Shown piece after piece: positions 17,228 through 28,763 of a DNA stretch of 64,000 nt (the stretch's first letter is position 1; every line of letters begins with the position of its first letter). Source of the DNA: JAJPJE01 sp963724985 (GTDB lineage: Bacteria > Acidobacteriota > Terriglobia > Terriglobales > Acidobacteriaceae); assembly GCA_963724985.1 (NCBI GenBank), contig CAVRWV010000019.1, forward strand, positions 1 to 64,000. The letters run 5' to 3'. A program made the translations under genes and the position numbers. The notes below the pieces were generated by a model. The model worked only from the letters and a program-made list of their open reading frames with translations. It was not told the origin of the DNA and searched no databases.

Positions 17228-18639
17228 TCAGGAGACGACAGGGGCGGTTCTATCCTGCGGAAGTGGCTTGGGAGCGACTTTCGTGGTGCGCAGCGGAATG
17301 CGGACTTCGACCAATAATCCGCCGGAAACCTCATTGCGCGCGGTGATGGTGCCGCCGTGCAGGGACACGGCACGCTCGGCGATGGCTAACCCGAGGCCGG
17401 TGCCTCCGGTGGAGCTGACCCGGGAATCATCGACGCGATAGAAGGGCTTGAAGAGAGAGGAAAGGGAAGTTTCCGGAACCCCTGGGCCGTGATCGCGGAC
17501 GCGCAGAACAGCAAAGGATTCAGACTCGCTCAACTGGACGCTGACCGGCTCCAGTCCGTTGGTGTAATAGAGAGCGTTGCGAATGACATTTTCGATCGCA
17601 CTGGCCAAAAGATCGGGGTTGCCGTAGACGGAGACATCTCGAATCGGCGTGATATTCGATGGCGTGTCCGGCACGAGCGGCTTCGTATTCGGCATCGGCG
17701 ACGATCTGGGAAACAAGCTCGTTCAACGAAACTTCTTCCATGTGAGGGTGGAGTTCACCGCTCTCCAGACGGGCGAGGGTGAGAATGCGTCCGATCATCT
17801 CGTCGAGTTTGCCGATCTCGACTTCCATGCGATTGTGAGGGCTGGTCTGGATGGACTCTTCATTGCGGCGGGCAAGGGCCAATGCCACGCGCATGCGGGC
17901 CAGGGGAGAGCGCAGCTCGTGCGAGACGTTGCTGAGGAGCCGTCTCTGGCTGTAGACGAGATCGCGAATACGGCCAGCCATGCGGTCGAAGTCGCGTACC
18001 AGGTCGGCAATTTCGTCTCTGCGGCCGACCCAGTTTGAGCGCCAGCCCGGGCATTCAAATCACCTTCTGCCAGGGCGTGGGTCGCTCGCCGGAGACCAGC
18101 AATCGGCCGCGTGAGGTAAAGCGCGAGCAGAAGACAGGTGATGCAAGACATTCCAGAGCTGATGAAGACCAGCCGCAACAGACCTGAGCCACGCAAGAGG
18201 AAGTAAGAGATGTGGTACTCCGCTACGAGCTTGTAGTCTGAGCCGCCACTGTTCAAGCCGATCGTGAGCAGGGAGATATCGTCGTGCTGAAATTCCTGGA
18301 CGCTGGGACTTTGTCCGAGACGCGGATAGAGATTCTTCACTTCCGGCGGAACGGGACGACCGGAGAGTTCATTTCCTGAAGAATCGAAGAGCCAGAAATC
18401 CAGGCGCTCGGGAACGGATTGCTGGTCCAATTCTTCTCGTAGTCGCCGGGCCCCCGCCGGCTTGATACTTCTCCAGCACTGACTTTGCCACCAGGGGCAT
18501 GGTCTTTTCGGCGGTGGCCAGCCAGAGAGGGCCGGGATTTCTGGAAAGACTATGGGCCTTGTATCCCAGATAGCTGATGAAGATGATCTGAGTTACCCAG
18601 AACAGACAGGAAGATTTTCCAGAACAGTCGGCGATTCAT
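17228..18639 (-). pseudogene. CpxA/BaeS-like sensor histidine kinase (at least four frameshifts)
   Basis: The protein is spread over several frames. In order: an N-terminal membrane helix (WVTQIIFISYLGYKAHS), a periplasmic domain, a second helix (about 18110-18190), a HAMP linker, the phospho-acceptor box SNVSHELRSPLARMRVALAL, an N-box with ENVIRNALYYTN, and the ATP lid motifs RVRDHGPGVPE and GGTGLGLAIAERAV. Breaks lie near 18605, 18450, 18020 and 17680. Conservation is full on both sides of each, which argues for sequencing indels over decay. It lies 3 bases after the response regulator. Confidence 0.75.
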
Positions 18640-18642
18640 GGA

Positions 18643-19353
18643 TCAGTGCTCGCTGGGAGACGCGGCGTAAATATAACCCGAGCCACGAACGGTTTTGATG
18701 CGGTTTTCTGATTCTTCGCCTCCGCCAAGCTTGCGGCGAAGTTTGCTGACGTGGACGTCGACGCTGCGGTCAAATGCCGCCAGGGGCCGGCCTAATGCTA
18801 CCTGCGCGAGTTCTTCACGAGGAACAACCTTGCCGGCATGCTTCATCAGGACTTCGAGAATGTTGAACTCGACGGTAGTGAGTTCGACCGGTTCTCCCTC
18901 CAGGGTCACGGTCCGGGTGCTGATAAAGAGCGAGACATCTCCGACGGTAATTTCGTCGCGTTCGCCGTCTTCTTCCGCGGCGCTTCGGGTGCGGCGCAGG
19001 ATAGCGCGGATCCGTGCGACCAGTTCTCGGGGGTCGAAGGGCTTGGGAAGATAGTCATCGGCGCCGATTTCGAGACCCACAATGCGATCGACGGCATCGC
19101 CGCGAGCGGTGAGCAGCAGGACAGGAAGCTCAGAAGTGGTGCGAAGCTGCTTGAGCAATTCGAATCCAGAACCGCCCGGCAACATGACGTCCAGAACGAC
19201 GAGTTCGTGTTCGCCCCTTAGTGCTTCGCGAAGACCGGTGGTCTGATCGTAGGCGGCGTCGACCTGAAAACCCTCGGGGACGAGATACTCGCGCAGGAGT
19301 TCGACCAGGTCGCGATCATCGTCGACGACGAGCAGATGATTCATCGCATTCAT
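18643..19353 (-). CDS. OmpR/CpxR-family response regulator
   Basis: About 236 residues from the ATG at 19353; an upstream in-frame GTG at 19416 would add 21 unconserved residues. The receiver has the acidic pair in VVDDDRDLVELL, phospho-acceptor Asp in LVVLDVMLPGGSGFE, and Lys in DYLPKPFDPREL. The C-terminal winged helix reads TTVEFNILEVLMKHAGKVV then FDRSVDVHVSKLRRKLGG and IKTVRGSGYIY. It pairs with the downstream kinase and diverges from the RND pump genes, which it probably regulates, as BaeSR or CpxAR do elsewhere. Confidence 0.93.
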   Translation of the reverse strand: MNAMNHLLVVDDDRDLVELLREYLVPEGFQVDAAYDQTTGLREALRGEHELVVLDVMLPGGSGFELLKQLRTTSELPVLLLTARGDAVDRIVGLEIGADDYLPKPFDPRELVARIRAILRRTRSAAEEDGERDEITVGDVSLFISTRTVTLEGEPVELTTVEFNILEVLMKHAGKVVPREELAQVALGRPLAAFDRSVDVHVSKLRRKLGGGEESENRIKTVRGSGYIYAASPSEH

Positions 19354-19420
19354 TTTCTTTTGCCGCGACGCATCCGGCGGTAAAGAAGTGTTATTGGTTG
19401 GGTCTTTTTGCTTCACAAAA

Positions 19421-19453
19421 CTTTACAGTCCCTCACCACACTTTACGTCCCTT
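19421..19453. promoter_or_regulatory. Direct repeats between response regulator and RND operon
   Basis: CTTTACAGTCCCT starts at 19421 and CTTTACGTCCCTT at 19441, a 20-base period; a related AGTCCCTTTAC sits at 19500-19510. On the minus strand these read GTAAAG, like the half-site of CpxR-type regulators, although the spacing differs from the classical CpxR box. The position between divergent genes fits a binding site for the adjacent regulator. Confidence 0.5.
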
Positions 19454-19540
19454 GTTCTTGGACGGAGTATCTCTAATAGTGTCAGAATGATTGATTCAAA
19501 GTCCCTTTACTACTGCCAGAGCCCTCCAGCAAGGAGCTGA

Positions 19541-20722
19541 ATGAAACGGAAGATAACAATTTTAATCGTAGTTGCAGGAATTTGTGTGCTGCTGTTGTTT
19601 GGCTATACGCGAAACCGCAGCAAAGCGGCTGCGGCCAGCGCTCCGCCGCCGCGCGGAGTTGGCCAGCAAGCAGTGCCGGTGGCCATCGCTGCTGTCACTC
19701 AGCAGGACATGCCGGTGTACCTGGACGGGCTGGGTTCGGTGCAGGCGTTCAACACTGTAACGATCAAGACCCGTATTGACGGAGAAGTAACCCAGGTTGC
19801 CTTCCGCGAAGGACAGGACGTGAAGAAGGGCGAGTTGCTGATCGTGATCGATCCTCGTCCGTACCAGGTGGCGCTGGAGCAGGCACAAGCCACGATGTAT
19901 CGCGATCAGAGCCAGCTTACGATTGCCAAGCGGAATGTAGACCGCTACTCAGAGCTGTTCAAAGAAGGCGTGGTCTCGCAACAGGATCTGGATACGCAGC
20001 AATCGGCGGAGGGGAACCTGGAGGGAATGGTTCGAGGCGACCAGGCTGCGATCGACAATGCGAAGTTGAACCTCGCGTATACGCACATCACGGCTCCGTT
20101 TGACGGTCGAGTTGGGCTGAGGCTGGTAGATCCGGGGAACATGGTTCATGCCAGCGATACGACCGGCATGCTGGTGCTGACGCAGATGCACCCTATCGCT
20201 GTGATCTTCACTATTCCTGAAGACAATTTGCCACCGGTGCTGAAACGGCTACACCAGGGTGGAATGACGGTGGATGTTTTCAGCCGTGACAATCGCAATC
20301 ATCTCTCGACCGGCAGTCTGCTGACTGTGAACAACCAGATTGACCAGACCACAGGGACAGTTCGGCTGAAGGCTGTGTTCGACAACAACGACTCGATGCT
20401 CTGGCCAAATCAGTTTGTGAATGCCCGTTTGCTGCTCGATGTGAAAAAGAACGCGACTGTGGTTCCCTCAGCGGCAGTGCAGCGCGGAGCGGAAGGTACG
20501 TATGCCTTCGTGGTGAAGGCGGACAACACCGTCGAGGTTCGGCAGGTGAAGGTGGGAGTCACGGAAGGGAATCTTATCGCGGTCAACCAGGGCCTCAATC
20601 CGGGCGAGAAGGTCGTGACCGATGGTCAGGACAAGTTACAAGCTGGAAGCCATGTGCGGCCTACCGCTCCAGCTTCATCGACCGCGGATGCTCCTCGATT
20701 TGCGCAAGCGGTAGGGATGTAA
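19541..20722 (+). CDS. RND efflux periplasmic adaptor (MdtA/AcrA family)
   Basis: 393 intact residues. An N-terminal membrane anchor (3-22) is followed by a Pro/Ala linker and the split lipoyl domain (TRIDGEVTQVAFREGQDVKK and AYTHITAPFDGRVGLRLVDP), with an alpha-helical hairpin between, then beta-barrel and membrane-proximal domains (TVVPSAAVQRGAEGTYAFVV). It links an inner-membrane RND pump to an outer-membrane channel. AAGGAG precedes the start by a normal distance. The next gene starts 3 bases after the stop. Confidence 0.95.
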   Translation: MKRKITILIVVAGICVLLLFGYTRNRSKAAAASAPPPRGVGQQAVPVAIAAVTQQDMPVYLDGLGSVQAFNTVTIKTRIDGEVTQVAFREGQDVKKGELLIVIDPRPYQVALEQAQATMYRDQSQLTIAKRNVDRYSELFKEGVVSQQDLDTQQSAEGNLEGMVRGDQAAIDNAKLNLAYTHITAPFDGRVGLRLVDPGNMVHASDTTGMLVLTQMHPIAVIFTIPEDNLPPVLKRLHQGGMTVDVFSRDNRNHLSTGSLLTVNNQIDQTTGTVRLKAVFDNNDSMLWPNQFVNARLLLDVKKNATVVPSAAVQRGAEGTYAFVVKADNTVEVRQVKVGVTEGNLIAVNQGLNPGEKVVTDGQDKLQAGSHVRPTAPASSTADAPRFAQAVGM

Positions 20723-20725
20723 GCC

Positions 20726-23700
20726 ATGAGTCCGTCCCGCGTTTTCATTGAGCGGCCGATCGCCACTACTCTGCTGGTGATTGCGCTGGTGTTGGTGGGA
20801 GTGGTCGCGTACCGGCAGTTGCCGGTGTCTGCCCTGCCGCAAGTGGATTATCCGACGATTCAGATCATGACGTTCTATCCGGGCGGAAGTCCGGACGTGA
20901 TGTCGTCGTCGGTGACGGCTCCGCTGGAACGACAGTTTGGGCAGATTCCCGGCCTGAGCCAGATGACGTCCACCAGCTCGTTCGGCAGCTCGCTGATCAC
21001 GCTGCAGTTCAATCTGGACCAGAACATCGACGTAGCCGAGCAGCAGGTGCAGGCGGCCATCAACGCGGGTGGAACCTATCTGCCACGCGATTTACCGAAT
21101 CCTCCGATCTACAGCAAGGTGAATCCGGCGGATCCGCCGATTATTACGCTGGCGGTGACCTCGGACACGCTGCCGCTGCCGAAGCTGGAAGACCTGGCGG
21201 ATACGCAACTGGCGCAGAAGATTTCGCAGCTGACCGGGCGTCGGGCTGGTATCGATCAGCGGCGGACAGAAGCCCGCGGTGCGGATTCAGGCGAATCCGG
21301 TGGCGATGGCGTCGTATGGTATCAGTCTGGAGGAGGTGCGCACGGCGCTGGCTGCAGCAACGTGGATCAGGCGAAGGGGCAGCTCGACGGCCCGCGGCAA
21401 TCGTTATCGATTGGCGCGAACGATCAGCTGTTTTCGAGCAAGGACTACAAAGACGTCATCATCGCCTATCAGAATGGCGGTGCGATTCGGCTGAGCGATG
21501 TTGCGAACGTCATTGATGGAGTGGAGAACTCGCAGCAGGCGGCGTGGATGAATACACGCCGGCGGTGATTCTGAACATCCAGCGGCAGCCGGGCGCGAAC
21601 ATCATCAAGGTGGTGGACAGCATGAAGTTGCTGTTGCCGCAGTTGCAGGTGTCGCTGCCGGCCTCGGTGAAGGTGACGGTGCTGACCGACCGGACGCAGA
21701 CGATCCGCGCTTCGGTTGCACGACGTGCAGTTCTCGCTGGTGCTGACCATCGCGCTGGTGGTGATGGTCATCTTCCTGTTCCTGCGCAATCTTGCAGCGA
21801 CGGTGATTCCCAGCGTTGCGGTGCCGCTGTCCATGGTGGGCACATTCGGCGTGATGTATCTGCTGGGATATTCGCTGGACAACCTGTCGCTGATGGCGCT
21901 GACGATCTCGACGGGCTTCGTGGTGGACGACGCGATCGTGATGATCGAGAACATCGAGCGTTACATTGAGAAGGGCTTCTCGCCGCTGGAAGCGGCACTG
22001 AACGGTTCGGGACAGATCGGTTTCACGATTATGTCGCTGACGGTTTCGTTGATCGCAGTGCTGATTCCGCTGCTGTTCATGGGCGACATCGTAGGGCGAT
22101 TGTTCCGCGAATTCGCGGTGACGCTGGCGATGACGATCCTGGTGTCGGCGGTGATTTCGTTGACGCTGACGCCGATGATGTGCTCGAAGTTGCTGCGGCA
22201 GAAGGACGAGTCCAAGCAGGGGCGTTTCTATCAGGCTTCCGAGCATGCTTTCAATACGGTGATTGAGTACTATGGGCGGACGCTGCGGTGGGTGCTGCGG
22301 CATCAGACGGCGACGCTGGTGGTCACGGTTGGGACACTAGTGCTGACGCTTGTCTTGTTCTGGATTAGTGCCGAAGGGCTTCTTCCCGGTGCAGGATACG
22401 GGCGTGATTCTGGGCATCTCCGAGGCGCCGCATGAGTATTCGTTTGACGCGATGGAAGAGCGGCAGCAGGAACTGGCGAAGGTGATTCTGCAGGATCCGG
22501 GCGTGGAAAGTCTTTCGTCGTTCATCGGGATTGACGGCACGAACGTCACATCAAACAGCGGACGCATTCAGATCAACCTGAAGCCGCGGGACGAGCGGAA
22601 GGAAGACGCGGTCGAGGTCATTCGGCGTTTGCAGCCGAAGTTGGCTCAAGTCTCGGGCATCACGCTGTATCTGCAACCGGTGCAGGATTTGACGGTGGAA
22701 GATCGCGTAAGCCGAACGCAGTACCAGTACAGCCTGGAAGATGCGAGCGCGAAGGAACTCGGCTATTGGGTTCCGCGCGTGGTGGAGAAGATGAAGACAG
22801 TTCCGGAGCTGCGCGACGTTGCAAGCGATCAGCTGAACAATGGATTGCAGGCTGCACTGGTGGTGGATCGCGATACGGCGTCGCGGCTGGGCATTAATCC
22901 GCAGGCGATCGACGACACGCTGTATGACGCCTTCGGACAGCGGCAGGTTTCGACGATCTTCACGCAGTTGAATCAGTATCACGTGGTGCTGGAAGTCGAT
23001 CCGCAATTCAGCACGATCCGAGCGCGCTGAAGAGATTTACGTGGATTCGGCGACGGGGCAGCAGGTTCCGCTGAGCGCGTTCACGCACTTCGAGCCGGAA
23101 ACCGCGCCGCTGGCCTGAATCACCAGGGACAGTTTCCGGCGGTCACGATTTCGTTCAATGTGGCGCCGAATGTTTCCTTGGGCGGGCGGTGAAAGCTATT
23201 AAGCAGGCGGAATCCGAGATTGGGATGCCGCGAGCGTGCAGAAGTTTTCAGGGCACGGCGAGAGGCTTTATGCATCGCTGGCGAACGAGCCTGGCTGATT
23301 CTGGCGGCGATCATCACGGTCTACATCGTGCTTGGCGTGCTCTATGAGAGCTACATTCATCCGGTGACGATTCTTTCGACGCTGCCCTCGGCGGGCGTGG
23401 GTGCGATCCTCGCGCTGATGTTGTTCCGCATGGATTTGAGCGTGATGGCGTTGATCGGCATCATTCTGCTGATCGGCATCGTGAAGAAGAACGCCATCAT
23501 GATGATCGACTTTGCGCTCGAAGCCGAGCGCCAGGAAGGGAAGCCGCCGCTGGACGCGATTTACGAGGCGTGCCTGCTGCGTTTCCGTCCGATCATGATG
23601 ACGACGATGGCGGCGCTGTTCGGCGCGGTACCGCTGGCGTTGGGCACGGGAACGGGCTCGGAGCTGCGGCGGCCACTGGGCATCACGATCGTCGGCGGAC

Positions 23701-23840
23701 TGATCTTCAGCCAGATGCTGACGCTGTACACGACGCCGGTGGTGTATCTGGGGTTTGACCGGCTGTCGCGGCGGTTCGGGCGGTACAAGATCACCAATAC
23801 CATAATCGAGGAGCCGATAGGCTGCGGAGCAGGCGCAATG
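20726..23840 (+). pseudogene. RND multidrug pump permease, MdtB-like (many frameshifts)
   Basis: Full-length RND permease information spread over all three frames. It has the N-terminal FIERPIATTLLVIALVLVGV, SLMALTISTGFVVDDAIVMI (transmembrane helix 4 with the proton-relay Asp pair), the FREFAVTLAMTILVSAV segment and FRPIMMTTMAALFGAVPLAL. Breaks include about 21238 (extra g), 21357 (lost a), 21550, 21716 (extra t), 22365 (extra t), 23010-23030, 23115 and near the end. The stop probably overlaps the next start as ATGA at 23838-23841. Each break is small and flanked by conserved sequence, so the gene may be intact in the organism. Confidence 0.8.
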
Positions 23841-26800
23841 AACATATCTGCTCCATTTATTCGGCGGCCGATTGCAACCTCGTTGCTGACGATTGCGCTG
23901 CTGCTGGCGGGAGGACTGGCGTACTTCCGATTGCCGGTGGCATCGCTGCCGCAGGTGGACTTCCCGGTGATTACCGTCGGTGCCTGGATTGCCGGGCGCA
24001 AGTCCGGAGACGATGGCGTCTTCGGTGGCAACGCCGCTGGAGCGGCAATTCGGAAGAATCGCTGGGGTAAATCAGATGACCTCGACGAGCCAGCTGGGCT
24101 CGACGGAATCACACTGCAATTTGATTTGAATCGGGACATCAACGCGGCAGCTCGCGACGTGCAGGCGGCAATCAACGCGGCGCAAGGACAGTTGCCGGCA
24201 AACCTGCCGAGTAAACCGACCTATCGCAAAGTGAATCCGGCAGACGCGCCGATCATGATTCTGGGATTGACGTCGGACGTGCTGACACTGCCGCGTTGTA
24301 CGACGTGTGCGACTCGATCCTCTCGCAGAAAATGGCGCAGGTGGAGGGCGTGGGGCAGGTGTTGGTGGGCGGAGGTGCGCAGCCCGCAGTGCGCATCGAG
24401 GCGAATCCGATGGTGCTAGAACAGTTGGCATCGGCCTGGATCAAGATCGACACGGCGTTGGCAAACGAGAATGCAAATCGTCCGAAAGGATCGTTGCCGA
24501 TCAGAAGCAGCGTGGACGATAACGACAACGGATCAGATCAAGCAGGCCGCGCAGTACCGGCCCCTCATTGTTGCGTACAACAATGGTGCCCGGTTCGGCT
24601 GAGCGATGTGGCCGAGTGCAGGATGCGGTGCGGACATTCGCACGGCTGGACTCTGAACGGGAAGCCCGCAGTGGTGATGATCATCTTCCGGCAGCCGGGT
24701 GCGAACATCATTGACACGGTGGACCGGGTTTACAAGGAGATGCCGCAGTTGCAGGCGTCCATTCCGCCTTCGATCCACACCTGCATAGTGATGGACCGCA
24801 CGACGACGATCCGCGCGTCGGTCACGACGTGGAGAAGACGCTGATGGTTTCGGTGGCGCTGGTGGTGATGGTGGTGTTCCTGTTTCTGCGGAACCTGCGC
24901 GCGACGATTATTCCCAGCATCGTGGTGCCGCTGTCGCTGGTGGGCACATTCGGCGTGATGTATCTGTGGGCTACTCGCTGGATAACCTCTCGCTGATGGC
25001 GCTGACGATTTCGACGGGATTCGTGGTGGACGACGCGATCGTGGTGATCGAGAACATCACGCGGCATATCGAAGCCGGGATGAGGCCGATGGAGGCGGCG
25101 CTGCTGGGCGCGGGAAATCGGTTTCACAGTGCTGTCGATGAGCATGTCGCTGATGGCGGTGTTCATTCCGATTCTGATGATGGGCGGAATCGTGGGGCGG
25201 CTGTTCCGCGAATTTGCGGTGACGCTGAGTATTGCGATTGTGGTGTCGTTGGTGGTGTCGCTGACAACGACTCCGATGATGTGCGCGAAATGCTTGCGGA
25301 CCGAAAGTGATAAGGCACGGATGGCTCTACCGCGCGAGTGAGCGCTTCTTTGAGTGGATGCTTGGCTCTTATCGGCGTGGCTTGCGTGGGTTATGCGCCA
25401 CCAGCCAATTACGTTGGCGATGCCGATCATCGCAATTGTGCTCAACGTTTTTCTCTATATCGTTGTGCCTAAGGGATTCTTCCCGCAACAGGATACGGGT
25501 CGTCTGGGAGGCGGCATCCAGGCAGAGCAGGACATTTCATTCGCTGCTATGCGACAGAAGCTGGTGCAATATGTGGGGATCGTCGGGCAAGACCCGGCGA
25601 TCCAGAACGTAGTGGCTTTGACGGGTGGGAATACGGCGAGCAATCCGGGACGGATGTTCATCACGCTGAAGCCGCTGAACAGCGGAAGATGTCAGCCGAT
25701 CAGGTGATTGCACGACTGCGTCCGAAGCTGGCGCGGGTGCCAGGAGCGACGCTGTTTCTGCAAGCGGCGCAGGAGTTGCAGATCGGCGGGCGGCATGGGC
25801 AATGCGCAGTACCAGTACACGCTGCAGGGCGAGAACCTGGATGAGCTGAATAAGTGGGCGCCGAAGATGCTGGCGAAGCTGAAGACGTTGCCGGAGTCTG
25901 AAAGAGGTCTCGACCGATCAGCAGGATCGCGGGTTGCAAGCGCAACTGGTGATCGATCGCGACAGCGCGGCGCGGTTGGGGATAACGGCGGCGGCGATCG
26001 ACAACACGCTGTATGACGCGTTCGGACAGCGGTAAGTTTCAACGATCTACATGCCGCTGAACCAGTATCACGTGGTGATGGAGGTGGATCCGCAGTACCA
26101 GGAAAGCCGGATGCGCTGAAATACATCTATGTTGCGGCGCACAGATGGCTCGCAAGTGCCGCTGTCGGCAATCGCGCAGTACGAACCGAGGAATACGTCG
26201 CTGGCGGTGAATCACCAGGGACAATTTCCGTCGGTCACGCTGTCGTTCAATCTCACGCCCGGAGTGTCGCTGGGCGAGGCAACACGCGCAATCGATATGC
26301 AGGCCAGCAGATCGGATTGCCTGCCACGGTGCACGCGACATACCAGGGGACGGCGGCGGCGTTTCAGGATTCGCTGAAGAGCGAGCCGTGGCTGATTTTG
26401 GCGGCGCTGGTTGCGGTCTACATCGTGCTGGGGATTCTTTACGAGAGCTTGATTCATCCGATCACTATTCTTTCGACGCTGCCCTCGGCCGGAGTTGGCG
26501 CCCTCCTGGCATTGCTGTTGTTCCATACGGAGTTCAGCGTGATCGCACTGATTGGCGTAATTCTGCTGATTGGTATTGTGAAGAAGAACGCCATCATGAT
26601 GGTGGACTTCGCGCTGGCGGCCGAACGCAATGAAGGGAAAGATTCAGAAGGTGCGATTTTCGAGGCTTGCATGCTGCGCTTCCGACCGATCATGATGACC
26701 ACGATGGCGGCGATGTTTGGCGCGTTACCGCTCGCGTTGGGAACCAACGTAGGGAGCGAGCTGAGACGGCCCTTGGGCATTGCGATCGTTGGCGGATTGA

Positions 26801-26958
26801 TCGTGAGCCAGATGCTGACACTTTTCACGACGCCTGTGATCTATTTGTATCTCGATCGATTCCAGTGGAGACTGCGTAGCCGGCGCGAAGCGAGGAAAGC
26901 TGCGAAGCAACCGCAAGAGACAGTGCCGGCTGTGCAGGATCACGCGCCGAGCTGGTAG
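23838..26958 (+). pseudogene. RND multidrug pump permease, MdtC-like (many frameshifts)
   Basis: Second permease, starting MNISAPFIRRPIATSLLTIA. It repeats the architecture of the preceding gene: SLMALTISTGFVVDDAIVVI, FREFAVTLSIAIVVSLVVSL, a periplasmic domain, and FRPIMMTTMAAMFGALPLAL, and ends in a basic tail (RSRREARKAAKQ). About ten frame changes occur, for example near 24290, 24450, 24830, 24967, 25120, 25310, 25690, 25900 and 26110. Tandem MdtB/MdtC-type permeases form mixed trimers with one adaptor. No outer-membrane channel (TolC-like) gene follows. Product activity cannot be judged until the sequence is checked. Confidence 0.8.
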
Positions 26959-27110
26959 GCGGAGCGAACTTCGGGAAGCCGCAGTCGCCGTTCCACGCGA
27001 TGCTGCAAAACGCAAGGTCTCTCGACTCCTGCCGCGCGATCCGAAGCCGGATCGGGAGGACGCCGCGGCCAGTCGCTCGAAATGACAGTTCACAAATCTA
27101 CCTTCCCACA

Positions 27111-28763
27111 TCAGATTTCGCCGCGATGAGCTAGATCGGTGATGCGATCGGCGGCGCGATAGGCGAGTGCCTGGATGGTCATCGTCGGCTGACCTCGTCC
27201 TGAGGTCACCATACTGCTTCCATCACATAAGAAAAGGTTAGGGACATCGTGCGTGCGGTGATCGGGATTGATCACCGATGTGCGCGGATCTTTGCCCATG
27301 CGACAGGTTCCGAGCAAGTGAACCGCAAAAGTGGTTTCTTCTATCGGGAACAGCCACTTGTTCGTCGCGCCGGCGGCGTCGAGAAGTTCGGAGGAACGGT
27401 CGGCGAAGAATTTCGCGGTCAGCAGATCGTGCGGATGATCTTTGTACGTGAGGCGGATGGCGGGAAGTCCGTGATCGTCTTTCAAATTTGGATCGAGCGA
27501 AATGTTGTTGGTTTCGAGCGGAAGCGACGTGGCGTGGGAGAGCAGGAACATGGTGCGGGTGTAGTAGTCCTGAAGCGCCTTCTTATATGCAGATCCCCAG
27601 GTTGGAATGTCGGGGGGAAGTCCGCCCAGGGCGAATGCGAGGGGCTGCAAGTCGAAACGAGCGTCGATGCCGCCGCCTCCGTAGAAGCCGTGCTTAGGGT
27701 CGATTTCGTAGAAGTCCTGCATGACGCGGGTGTCGACGATACTGCGATAGTCGTTGAGCGGATGTTCGAATAGTCCGCCCATGAAGGAGTTGGAGTTAAA
27801 CATCAGGTATTTGCCGACTTTTCCGCTGGAGTTGGCCAGGCCATCTGGAAACTGTTTCGACTTCGAGAGCAGAAGCAGGCGTGGCGTCTCGGCGCCATTC
27901 GCGGAGACGACAACCGCGCGCGCACGCTGGAAGTGTTCGGCGCCTGATTTGTCGAAGTAGGTGACGCCGGTGGCTCGGCCGTTGGTGTCGGTCTGGATGT
28001 GGGTAACGGTGGAGTGCGGGCGGATTTCGCAGCGTCCGGTTTTGAGTGCTACGGGAATGACGCTGGCGAGAGTGCTCGACTTCGCGCCCATTTCGCATCC
28101 GAAAAGTTCGCAGAAGCCACAGTGCATGCAGGCGCTGCGTCCGTTGTAGGGTTGAGACAAGATGGCGACGGGAGCGGGATAAGGGTGCCATCCGAGTTTG
28201 CGGGCGGCACGTTCGAAAAGCACGCCCGAGGATTTCACCGGCATGGGGGGAAGCGGATACGGCTTGGAGCGCCAAGATTCGAAGGGATTCGAGCCAGCCT
28301 CGCCAGAGACGCCGATCTCCCAATCAACTTTCGTGTAATAGGGTTCGAGGTCAGCGTAGGTGATGGGCCAGTCGGTGAATCCGGTCCCTTCGATGGCGCC
28401 TCTCTTGCTGGCTTCGATGAAGTCGATCTCGTGAAGGCGCCAATAGTTTCCAGTGAAATGAACCGAGCCCCCGCCCACGACTTTGCCGTACATGAGGTGA
28501 TAGCCGGGCTTGGCCTCTTCCTGCTCGGTCTTGCGGAAGGATTGCTTCTGATTGTGGTTTACAAGCGGGCCGAAGGTGGATTGTTTGTATTCGTCGTGAG
28601 AGAAGTCGCTTTCGTGCAGGAAGGGCCCCTGCTCGAGGACGATGACACGGAATCCGTTGGTGGAAAATTCCTTGGCGAGGACGCCGCCCGCGGCGCCAGA
28701 TCCGATGATGACGAAATCGACGGCGTCGGTGGTGCGGTATTTCGGCTGAACCAGTTCGGTCAT
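27111..28763 (-). CDS. GMC-family oxidoreductase (gluconate 2-dehydrogenase large-subunit type)
   Basis: 550 intact residues. An N-terminal FAD-binding motif GSGAAGGVLAKEF (about 21-33) is present with KVVGGGSVHFTG, a cysteine-rich segment CMHCGFCELFGCEMG typical of membrane-linked gluconate/sugar dehydrogenases, and the C-terminal GMC motif VHLLGTCRMGKDP with SGRGQPTMTIQALA. It oxidises a sugar, sugar acid or alcohol with FAD. Its start overlaps by four bases (ATGA) the upstream subunit 3 gene. No cytochrome subunit is adjacent. Confidence 0.93.
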   Translation of the reverse strand: MTELVQPKYRTTDAVDFVIIGSGAAGGVLAKEFSTNGFRVIVLEQGPFLHESDFSHDEYKQSTFGPLVNHNQKQSFRKTEQEEAKPGYHLMYGKVVGGGSVHFTGNYWRLHEIDFIEASKRGAIEGTGFTDWPITYADLEPYYTKVDWEIGVSGEAGSNPFESWRSKPYPLPPMPVKSSGVLFERAARKLGWHPYPAPVAILSQPYNGRSACMHCGFCELFGCEMGAKSSTLASVIPVALKTGRCEIRPHSTVTHIQTDTNGRATGVTYFDKSGAEHFQRARAVVVSANGAETPRLLLLSKSKQFPDGLANSSGKVGKYLMFNSNSFMGGLFEHPLNDYRSIVDTRVMQDFYEIDPKHGFYGGGGIDARFDLQPLAFALGGLPPDIPTWGSAYKKALQDYYTRTMFLLSHATSLPLETNNISLDPNLKDDHGLPAIRLTYKDHPHDLLTAKFFADRSSELLDAAGATNKWLFPIEETTFAVHLLGTCRMGKDPRTSVINPDHRTHDVPNLFLCDGSSMVTSGRGQPTMTIQALAYRAADRITDLAHRGEI

